Shown one piece after another: positions 7,572-13,496 of a stretch of DNA of 13,496 nt. Source of the DNA: Candidatus Rubrivivax defluviihabitans (lineage in GTDB: Bacteria > Pseudomonadota > Gammaproteobacteria > Burkholderiales > Burkholderiaceae_C); the NCBI GenBank assembly GCA_016709385.1, contig JADJMW010000015.1, positions 1-13,496 of the forward strand. Direction: 5' to 3'. The number at the start of each line of letters is the position of its first letter. The first letter of the stretch is position 1. Below the pieces are notes generated by a model, which saw only the letters and a program-made list of their open reading frames with translations, did no database searches and had not been told where the DNA came from. Made by a program: the position numbers and the translations under genes.

Positions 7572-8206
7572 TCATCGGCAGCGGATTGGTCGCCAGCGGA
7601 CTACACGACATTTCAGGCGTGATTCAGTACGCGGCGGGCGTGTCGAATTCGCGCTGCGAAGACGCCGAAGAATTTGAGCGAGACAAGGCGCGGCTGGCGG
7701 CCAATCTGTCTAGGCCAGGTCTGTTTGTGTATTTCTCAACCTGTACGCCAGCAGAATCTGCTTATGTCGATCACAAGCGAGCCTGCGAGCAGCTGGTGCA
7801 AGATCGTGGTGATTACCTGATTTGCCGGCTTCCCATCGTTGCCGGCAAGACATCCAATCCGCACACGCTGCTAAATTTCCTTTACTCGCGGATCGCTCGG
7901 TCCGAGAAATTCGACCTGATCCCGGAGGCGCGTCGAAACATTATCGACATGATCGACGTGTCAGCCATCGTGCGGTGGCTGATCAAGAACGGCGCCCATG
8001 ATGAAACCGTGAACGTCGCTGCGCCAATGGATTACTCCATGCGCGAGATCGTCGGGCGGTTTGAAGCGCTGCTGAACAAGCCGGCTATCGTCAAGGAGCG
8101 GTCCGGCGGACATGAACCACGGATCGACGTGGCAAGGATCGCAGACGCTCCTGTCTGTTGGGATGGCGAGTATCTGGGCGACATTCTGTGGAAGCGCTAC
8201 GGATGA
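7568..8206 (+). CDS. NAD(P)-dependent epimerase/dehydratase, short extended-SDR type
   Basis: This 212-residue Rossmann protein starts at an ATGA overlap. MIIGSGLVASGL (1-12) is a shortened glycine-rich nucleotide loop. AAGVSNS (22-28) and FVYFSTCTP (53-61, with Ser57) follow, and YVDHK gives the catalytic YxxxK pair (Tyr66, Lys70). CRLPIVAGKTSNPHTLLNFL (86-105) and RRNIIDMIDVSAIVRWLI resemble the substrate side of sugar epimerases. Typical family members exceed 300 residues; this shorter form is one I associate with polysaccharide gene clusters. It probably alters a nucleotide-linked sugar, such as by epimerisation, reduction or dehydration, before transfer by its neighbours. The exact reaction cannot be read from sequence. 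It is coupled to the next gene by ATGA. Confidence 0.8.
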   Translation: MIIGSGLVASGLHDISGVIQYAAGVSNSRCEDAEEFERDKARLAANLSRPGLFVYFSTCTPAESAYVDHKRACEQLVQDRGDYLICRLPIVAGKTSNPHTLLNFLYSRIARSEKFDLIPEARRNIIDMIDVSAIVRWLIKNGAHDETVNVAAPMDYSMREIVGRFEALLNKPAIVKERSGGHEPRIDVARIADAPVCWDGEYLGDILWKRYG

Positions 8207-8796
8207 AACTGGCGTTTCTGCACGTCAAGCAAGATCCGAAATGGGCGCGGATGATGGTCGCATCTGTTCGCAAGTTCACGAACTGCGAAGCGTTGCAACT
8301 TACAGACCAAGATACGCCGGTAGTGAACGGGTGCACGCCGGTACGCATGGACTTCGCGCACGACAACCTGACGATGTTCAAGATGGAGCACCTTGCACGT
8401 CTCGAAGGTGACATTCTGGTTTTGGACACGGACATCATCGTTCAAAGAGACATCTCGAAAGTCTTTGCGTTTGATTTTGACGTGGCATTGACGTGGCGTG
8501 ACGGGCCGATCTGGTCGGATGATGGTCAAGACCTGGCGAAGATCATGCCGATCAACTGCGGCGTAATGTTCTCCAGAAGCCCCGCCTTCTGGCAGCACTG
8601 CCTGGAGTGGTCGAAAGAGCACCCAGGAGGTTGGTATTCTGATCAGTTCGCGGTGGCGGCGAACTGGCGTCGATTCAACGTGCTGCGGCTGAACTGCGAT
8701 AACTTCAACCATACGCCGAATTCAAAAGCCGAGGACGTATCACGGCGCTACGTGGTGCATTACAAAGGCAAGCGCAAGGAATGGATGAAAGCATGA
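8203..8796 (+). CDS. GT8-like glycosyltransferase (first of pair)
   Basis: This 197-residue protein starts at ATGA 8203; an upstream in-frame start at 8158 would overlap the previous gene and adds no family-like sequence. GDILVLDTDIIVQRDI (69-84) contains the DxD metal/nucleotide-sugar site (Asp75, Asp77). IMPINCGVMFSR (114-125) is the central acceptor-side strand, and WYSDQFAVA (144-152) matches the SDQ-type motif of GT8-like enzymes. HYKGKRKEW (186-194) corresponds to the C-terminal HxxGxxKxW motif. GT-A retaining enzymes of this kind move a sugar from a UDP-sugar. It is shorter than many GT8 proteins but all core motifs are present. The acceptor is unknown. It couples to the second GT8-like gene by ATGA. 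Confidence 0.85.
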   Translation: MKLAFLHVKQDPKWARMMVASVRKFTNCEALQLTDQDTPVVNGCTPVRMDFAHDNLTMFKMEHLARLEGDILVLDTDIIVQRDISKVFAFDFDVALTWRDGPIWSDDGQDLAKIMPINCGVMFSRSPAFWQHCLEWSKEHPGGWYSDQFAVAANWRRFNVLRLNCDNFNHTPNSKAEDVSRRYVVHYKGKRKEWMKA

Positions 8797-9457
8797 TCAC
8801 GATCTACACCGGCTTCGACCCGCGCGAGAGCAGTACGGCTGGCACACGTTCGCCAGCAGCGTTATGCATCGCACGCGCGAAGCGGTGGCGTTCGTGCCGC
8901 TATCCGGCCCGCAGCGCAACGGATCGAACGCATTCACCTACGCGCGGTTCATGGTGCCGTTTTTGAGCAGGCACCGAGGCTGGGCAATCTTTGCCGATGC
9001 GTCTTGCGACATGGTATGCCGCGCCGACATCAGCGAACTGTTCGATCTGCAAGACCATGCATATGCCGTGCAAGTCGTCAAGCACGATTACAAGACCATG
9101 TATCCGCAAAAGTACGTCGGCACGGAGATGGAGTCTCCAAACGTCGATTACCATCGCAAGAACTGGGCATCTTTGATGCTGATCAACTGCGAGCATCCGG
9201 CATGGCGTCGGCTTGACATGGCAGACATGATTTCTAGTCCGGGCCAAGACCTGTTGCGATTCGCATTCCTCAACGACCATGAAATAGGCGAATTGCCGCG
9301 CGTGTGGAATTGGCTCGCCGATGAAGATGGCGAAAACGACTCGGCAAAGATCGTGCATTGGACGACCGGAATCCCGGCTTTCCAGCACTATGCCGATGCG
9401 CCAATGGCAGATGTCTGGGCTGCTGAAGCGCTTCGGGTGACGCATGTTGCCAAGTAA
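8793..9457 (+). CDS. GT8-like glycosyltransferase (second of pair), frameshifted
   Basis: The start is ATG 8793, overlapping the previous stop. MITIYTGFDPRES is followed by a one-base deletion near 8830-8835; after restoring one base the protein continues YGWHTFASSVMHRTREAVAF and runs to the TAA at 9455, about 221 residues. WAIFADASCDMVCRADISEL occupies the place of the DxD region, here with Asp separated by an unusual Ala-Ser-Cys. KNWASLMLINCEHPAW and IVHWTTGIPAFQHY parallel the INCG and HxxGxP motifs of the preceding gene. It is therefore a diverged relative, perhaps adding a second sugar. The frame break is not in a long homopolymer. Sequencing error is the simplest explanation, though a real inactivating mutation cannot be excluded. 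Confidence 0.75.
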
Positions 9458-9475
9458 TAATCGCTAGGCTACATT
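9447..9475 (+). promoter_or_regulatory. Candidate sigma70-type promoter for the adaptor/tail operon
   Basis: TTGCCA (9447-9452) and TACATT (9470-9475) are separated by exactly 17 bases and match the -35 and -10 consensus at five and four of six positions. The site lies at the end of the last sugar-cassette gene and opens the only gap near 100 bases on this side. It would restart transcription for the adaptor and tail genes. Such matches also arise by chance. Confidence 0.3.
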
Positions 9476-9522
9476 AGCACCATCTGCCGATAGTCCTACC
9501 CAGGACCGGCCTGCGCGCAACG

Positions 9523-9550
9523 CGGGGCCGACGGCCCCGACAAAGGGGCC
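9523..9550 (+). promoter_or_regulatory. Two mutually exclusive hairpins at adaptor ribosome binding site
   Basis: CGGGGCC (9523-9529) pairs with GGCCCCG (9533-9539) around a 3-base loop. The same central GGCCCC (9533-9538) can instead pair with GGGGCC (9545-9550) around the loop GACAAA. The second pairing hides the AAGGGG Shine-Dalgarno sequence that lies six bases before ATG 9554. The two folds cannot coexist. This is the geometry of a translational switch, though it is not proof of one. No T-tract follows, so a terminator is unlikely. Confidence 0.45.
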
Positions 9551-9553
9551 TCA

Positions 9554-10135
9554 ATGGCGATTGGCACATACGGGCAACTGAAGACATCAGTCGCCGCATG
9601 GCTCAAGCGGTCTGACCTGACCGACATCATTCCCGACCTGATCTGCCTGGCCGAGTCCAGCATTCGGCGCGACGTGCGCTGCCGTGCGATGGAGCAGATC
9701 GCCACGGGTACGTTGTCAGCCAGAACGCTGGCGCTGCCGACCCGGTTTCTCGAGGCGCGCAACGTGGCGCTAGACGGCTACCCGCAGACGTACATCACCC
9801 CGCAGGAGTACGCGCAGCAAGCAGACTGGGACGCCGGCAACTACACGGTAAAAGGCGAACTGTTCTATTTCCAGTCTTCGACGGCGACCTACTCGATTGA
9901 CTACTGGCAGGCGTTCGCGCCGTTTGCCGACGACGGCGACACAAACTGGCTGCTGACCAATGCCCCAGAGGTGTACCTGTGGGCGACGTTGGTGGAGGCC
10001 AAAACCTATATCGAAGGCGACCCGTCGAAGGAGCTGGCCTTCTATCAACGAGCGGTCACGCGGCTGCGGCAGACTGAAATGCAGGCCCGTTTTCCTGGGC
10101 CGCTGATCGTCCGACATGACGGGATAGTGGCATGA
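9554..10135 (+). CDS. Head-tail adaptor protein, SU10-like
   Basis: This 193-residue protein starts MAIGTYGQLKTSVAAWLKRS, the typical opening of SU10-type adaptor proteins (a helix with TYxxLxxxVAxWLxRxDL). IIPDLICLAESSIRRDVRCR forms the second helix. A strand region with LPTRFLEARNVAL and YPQTYITPQEYAQQ follows. Then comes FYFQSSTATYSIDYWQAFAP, and the C-terminal helices contain NAPEVYLWATLVEAKTYIEG. Adaptors of this class form the dodecameric ring below the portal. Length and motif order fit the family. The start has AAGGGG upstream, inside a possible regulatory hairpin. The stop overlaps the next start (ATGA). Its pairing with a SU10-like capsid supports a consistent head module. Confidence 0.8.
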   Translation: MAIGTYGQLKTSVAAWLKRSDLTDIIPDLICLAESSIRRDVRCRAMEQIATGTLSARTLALPTRFLEARNVALDGYPQTYITPQEYAQQADWDAGNYTVKGELFYFQSSTATYSIDYWQAFAPFADDGDTNWLLTNAPEVYLWATLVEAKTYIEGDPSKELAFYQRAVTRLRQTEMQARFPGPLIVRHDGIVA

Positions 10136-10410
10136 GCACATACATTGAATCCTTCGATCTGGTCAACGATTCCACGTTCGGCAAGCGGCTGCAAATGGCA
10201 ATGTGGATCGGTGCGGCGGCTATCCTGGCTAACGCTCAGTCGTCGGCCGGCGCCAAGACGTTTGCGCGCAATCAACTCAAAGGGCCGGCAGAAACCGACC
10301 TGGCGCGCAGGCTGGCGATTCGGTGCGCAGCGTCCGGGGTCGAGAAGGCTTCGACAGACGCCGAGATTCAGACCGTCGTGAACACCATGATCGCTGAGTT
10401 GATCGCCTGA
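10132..10410 (+). CDS. Small conserved phage structural-module protein
   Basis: This 92-residue helical protein begins MSTYIESFDLVNDSTFGKRL. Similar small proteins (xYxExFxLxNDSxFxxRxQxAM) often follow adaptor genes in phage genomes. Features seen here are a helix WIGAAAILANAQ, the segment KTFARNQLKGPAETDLARRL and the C-terminal IQTVVNTMIAELIA. No catalytic motif is visible. It is joined to its neighbours by ATGA on the left and TGATG on the right, so it is probably made with the adaptor and nozzle proteins. Function is unassigned. Confidence 0.65.
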   Translation: MSTYIESFDLVNDSTFGKRLQMAMWIGAAAILANAQSSAGAKTFARNQLKGPAETDLARRLAIRCAASGVEKASTDAEIQTVVNTMIAELIA

Positions 10411-11872
10411 TGCTGACGTTCCTGCCAGACGCCATAGACATTGCGCCCGAGGTGCTGCAGGCAGTATCTGCGGTGCCTACGCTGCGCGGGTACGGCACGC
10501 CACCGAGCGGCATTGATCTGGGGGTGGCGGCTCTGTCGGGCACGTCATTGGGCGGCGCGCTGCTGTACACACTGAGCGGCGGAACACGCACCATCGTAGG
10601 CAGCGCGGCCAAACTGGAAGAGGCAGGAGCCACGACATGGACCGATGTCACGCGGACGGCTAGCGCATATTCCGTGGGCGCTAATCGCTGGCGCTTCGCT
10701 CAGTTCGGCAATACGTCGCTAGCGATCAATCTCGCCACGGTGCTGCAGCAATCGGCCAGCGGCGCATTCGCGGACGTTGCCAATGCACCTAAAGCTGCAC
10801 TAATTGAGGCGGCTAGTGGGTTTGTCATGCTGGCAAACACAGACGACGCAAGCCTAAGCATTGCGGGCGGCCCGAACGCGGCACAAGAGCATCGGTGGTG
10901 GTGCTCGCAGATATTCAATCCGACAGGGACATGGGCGCCGAGCGTCAGCACGCAAGCGACCACGGGCCTGCTTGTCGAGACTGCCGGGCGCTATCACGGC
11001 GCTAGCGCCCTGCAGTCGGAAATCGTGGCATACAAGGCGAAGTCGATCTACGTCGGTCGCTACGTTGGAGCCCGGTCGTGTGGCAGTTTCAGTGCGTGTC
11101 CACCGACATCGGGTGTTCATCGCATGAGGCGGTGGTGGCGGCCGGCACGGTGCACTATTTCGTCGGCGACGACGACATCTATGCGTTCGACGGGTCGCGG
11201 CCGGTATCTATCGGCAAGGGCGTCAAAGAATGGTTCTTCGCGCGACTGAACCGCACATACATCAGCAGCATCCGGGCAATTCACGACAGGGTGAATTCGC
11301 GGATCTATTGGTTCTACCCGACGACCTCGGCGGCGCTCACTTCGTGCCTGGTCTACCACTATGACACGCAGCGTTGGGGCGCCTTCGATCTGACCATCAC
11401 TGACGTACTAGAGTCGATCACGTCGGCAATCACGTATGACACGTTCGCGGACAAGTTCGGCACCAGTATTCAATACGATCAGATCCCCACGGACATCAGT
11501 TACAACAGTCCGTATTGGAATGCTGCGACACCTGTCCTGAGCTACATCAGCACGGCGGACAAGATCACAGGTCTGTCGGGCACTGCGTCCGGCGCCAGCA
11601 TGACAACGGGATGGTATGGGTCCGAAGATACGGTAACGGTCTGCACCCGAGTTCGGCCGCGCTACCGCACAAAGCCAAGCTCGGCGACGATCACACCGGC
11701 GGCGACATTCGACCTAGGCGGGACCGTTCGGTATGGCGCCACGTCGTCGATCAACGGTGACCGTTTCGACGTGCTGCAGGCCGGCAGATATCACCGATTC
11801 GCGCTTACGTTCGCGGGCGGGGTGGAAATCGAGGCGCTGGTGCCTACGCTCAAGCCGCAGGGGTTGGAATGA
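10410..11872 (+). CDS. Tail nozzle/tail tubular protein B-like, frameshifted
   Basis: After one correction this is a 487-residue protein. It starts at TGATG 10410 (MLTFLPDAIDIAPEVLQAVS). The first part continues to KSIYVGRYVGA and shows repeated beta-strands with Trp and aromatic turns (NRWRFAQFGN, RWWCSQIFNP). The frame breaks at CCC 11071-11073; adding one C gives PVVWQFQCVSTDIGC and then a continuous frame. Characteristic segments after it are YFVGDDDIYAFDGSRPVSIG, HDRVNSRIYWFYP and YHYDTQRWGAFDL, which look like blades of a beta-propeller. Proteins of this pattern are placed at the distal tail (nozzle or tubular B) of short-tailed phages. This assignment rests on recollection and gene order and was not tested structurally. 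The stop overlaps the next ATG. Confidence 0.65.
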
Positions 11873-12922
11873 GGCGCGTGACTCCGCAGCCGAGTTTCGG
11901 TCACGACCTGTCGGCATCGTTGCTTGATCGGTTCCGCGAGTATTCGGTAGCGTTGAATCAGTGCGCTGATCACAGGCTCTCGGAGTTCGTGAGCATCACC
12001 GGAACGTATACGGCTGGCGAGAACGATCACGTTATCGAGTGCGCGCCGTCGGGTGCAATGACCGTAACGCTGCCTGCGGCATCCGTGATGCGCAATAAGC
12101 GGATCGTCATCAAGCGGACGAACAACACGACGCACACGGTGACGATACAAAGTTCATCGGGAAACATAGACGGAGCAGCGTCCGTCACGCTCACGACGGC
12201 GCATCAAAGCCGAGAGGTATTTAGCGACGGCGCTAATTGGTGGTTGCTTGATGCGGGAGCGACGGCACCAACAGATCCGTACTGGGCGAATGTGGTGTTG
12301 ATGCTTCACGGGGATGGTGCAAACGACGGGGCTACTATTACTGACAGCAGTTCATACGCTAGATCGTCAACAGCATATAGAAGTGGATCAAAAACAGTTA
12401 CTACAGAAAAAAAATTCGGCACAGCATCAATAACTGCCGCAGCGTCTACTGGCAGCCACCAGTTTTCTGACAGCACTGATTTTGCTTTATCAGGTGCTTT
12501 TACGTTTGAGTTTTGGATCAAGACCGTTGTGCAGGCAAGCGACGGATATTTGTTTGCAGGTTACGAAGCAGGTAGCGGCGGCAGATACTGGATTGTAAAT
12601 ACGTCTGGCACGACACTCAATTTTGTGCTGTGGCCAGTAACAATATCAGTGATAACCCTTACTCAAGGGCAGTGGACGCATATTGCTATTTCGCGCGATG
12701 GGTCGGGGTATTTTCGCGTCTTTAAAGACGGCGTTGAACTATATGGCGCAACCCATGCCGCCTCGTACACAAGACCATAGGTTTTCTGTCTCAATTTGGC
12801 GCTGGAGCAATGGACTACGCAAACGTCATTTGCCGGATATCTCGACGACGTGCGGTTTACGCAAGGGTCGCCCGCTATACGGCAGACTTGATGTGCCGAC
12901 GAGTGCATTCCCAGATTCCTAA
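11869..12922 (+). CDS. Appendage protein with conserved N-terminal module and LamG-like lectin domain, frameshifted
   Basis: The start overlaps the preceding stop (ATGA). Residues 1-128 (HRLSEFVSITGTYTAGENDH, PAASVMRNKRIVIKRTNN, FSDGANWWLLD) form a small beta module shared with the next gene. Residues about 136-350 look like a concanavalin/LamG fold: VVLMLHGDGANDG, FTFEFWIKT, GQWTHIAISRDGSGYFRVFK, and after corrections YLDDVRFTQG, VARYTADF and DVPTSAFPDS. Frame changes are inferred near 12777, 12825, 12865-12867 and 12888-12889; with them the gene has 352 codons and stops at TAA 12920. The LamG part is visibly more AT-rich than its surroundings. Carbohydrate binding on the host surface is the likely role. 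A simple stop at 12780 would cut off the end of the domain. Confidence 0.7.
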
Positions 12923-12924
12923 AT

Positions 12925-13325
12925 ATGAAGCGCGTCACACCACAGCCGATCCTGCCGCGCGACATGGGAGTGAACTGGCGCCTGGAAGTGCTGCGGCTGC
13001 TGCGCGAGTATTCGGACGCGATCAACCAAGCGGCAGATCACCGGCTCTCAGAGTTCGTGTCTATCACTGGCGCATACACGTCAGGCGAGAACGATCACGT
13101 CATTCTGGTGGCGCAGAGCGGCACTTGCACGATCACGATCCCGGCAGCGTCGGTGATGCGAAATAAGCGAGTCGTCGTCAAACGCACCAACAACCTACGC
13201 ACGTCGTCACGATTCAATCCTCAGCAGGAAACATTGACGACGCGGCTTCTGTGACGCTCTGACGGCATATCAACCGCGCGAGTTCTTTTCCGACGGCGCC
13301 GACTGGCACCTGATTGAGGTAAATC
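12925..13325 (+). CDS. Paralogue of preceding appendage module, without LamG, frameshifted
   Basis: It starts two bases after the LamG gene and repeats its N-terminal module. Shared segments include KRVTPQP, HRLSEFVSITG, GENDHVI, PAASVMRNK and VKRTNN. One-base losses near 13195 and 13260 interrupt the frame. After correction it reads THVVTIQSSAGNIDDAASV then TAYQPREFFSDGADWHLIE, closely following the paralogue. No LamG domain follows; instead the next gene's binding site and start appear. The true stop is not certain. The corrected frame has no stop before the window ends, and a further undetected indel around 13312-13322, where TGA and TAA lie in the other frames, would end it there. The end coordinate is approximate. 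A tail-tip or fibre-base role is likely. Confidence 0.55.
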
Positions 13326-13496
13326 ATGGCAAATCCATGCGGTTACGGGACAAATCCCGATGCAAGGATATGGCTACTACAGACAACAGACCCCTGCCGG
13401 TTCGTTTGCGGCTGCTAATCAGCAAGGCGCGCGAGCGTTCGGCGCAAATGTGCCTAGCACGCAAAACCCGTACATCGGGCAGCAGTCGCAGGGCAT
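13326..13496 (+). CDS. Q/G-rich virion protein, N-terminus (partial, frameshifted)
   Basis: ATG 13326 is preceded by GAGGT with six bases between, a good Shine-Dalgarno placement. It reads MANPCGYGTNP and then, after one extra base near 13357-13360, MQGYGYYRQQTPAGSFAAAN. The rest is rich in Gln, Gly, Ala, Asn and Tyr (QNPYIGQQSQG) and runs off the window. N-termini of this composition are known among internal virion or tail-linked phage proteins. A second possible start is ATG 13360, which lies in the continuing frame and would avoid the frameshift but lacks a clear binding site. Function unknown. Confidence 0.45.

Noticed and set aside
8197..8712. Minus-strand open frame of 171 codons opposite the first GT8-like gene
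   Set aside because: It is an antisense shadow of a gene with clear motifs.
9523..9539. Hairpin as a rho-independent terminator for the sugar cassette
   Set aside because: The stem is strong, but GACAAAGGGG follows instead of a T-tract; a regulatory fold at the binding site fits better.
11060..11080. Programmed ribosomal frameshift in the nozzle-like gene
   Set aside because: There is no slippery heptamer and no downstream structure was evident; one missing C in a C run explains the break, as at other sites.
12407..12414. A8 tract in the LamG gene as a phase-variation switch
   Set aside because: The frame is intact across the tract and the LamG motifs continue on both sides, so there is no sign of switching in this sequence.

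Overview
The window is a dense, one-strand stretch of a tailed double-stranded DNA phage (or prophage) genome. It is GC-rich, all credible genes lie on the + strand, and most genes are joined by ATGA or TGATG overlaps. The head genes resemble the SU10-type set: a DUF5309/SU10-like major capsid protein, a SU10-like head-tail adaptor and a conserved downstream tail protein. Together with a probable nozzle-like protein, this suggests a short-tailed phage of a Gram-negative, GC-rich host. The host inference is weak. Terminase, portal, lysis and replication genes are not present here.

Layout. Positions 1-2327 hold host-interaction proteins: the end of a repeat-containing virion protein, then a long beta-helix appendage protein with GH28-like motifs whose frame is broken five times. 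Positions 2334-3349 hold a virion protein with a Fn3-like N-terminus and a charged helical tail, plus a small helical protein. Positions 3396-5289 hold the scaffold and major capsid protein, closed by a strong intrinsic terminator at 5295-5322. Position 5325 starts a small conserved protein seen after capsid genes in related phages.

Positions 5650-9457 hold the most unusual block. It is a five-gene, translationally coupled cassette of TPR-glycosyltransferase, SAM methyltransferase, short SDR-type epimerase/dehydratase and two GT8-like glycosyltransferases, inserted between the capsid and connector genes. It looks like a small sugar-transfer and sugar-modification pathway. Targets could be the virion itself or host surface glycans; the sequence does not decide which.

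After the only sizeable intercistronic gap on this side (9458-9553) come the adaptor, a small conserved protein, a nozzle-like tail protein, and two paralogous appendage proteins, the first carrying a LamG-like lectin fold. The gap holds a candidate promoter and two mutually exclusive GC-only hairpins, one of which covers the ribosome binding site. The start of a Q/G-rich virion protein closes the window.

Frame integrity. About fourteen single-base frame changes can be placed from protein continuity, mostly net deletions and often in runs of G or C. They lie at 459-1727 and 8830-13360, with none in roughly 2330-8830. In the four complete genes affected, restoring the inferred bases gives a length divisible by three. 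These genes are annotated as single frameshifted CDSs; consensus sequencing error is the simplest reading. No stretch longer than 300 bases lacks a gene. I saw no tRNA, CRISPR array, insertion sequence or credible minus-strand gene.
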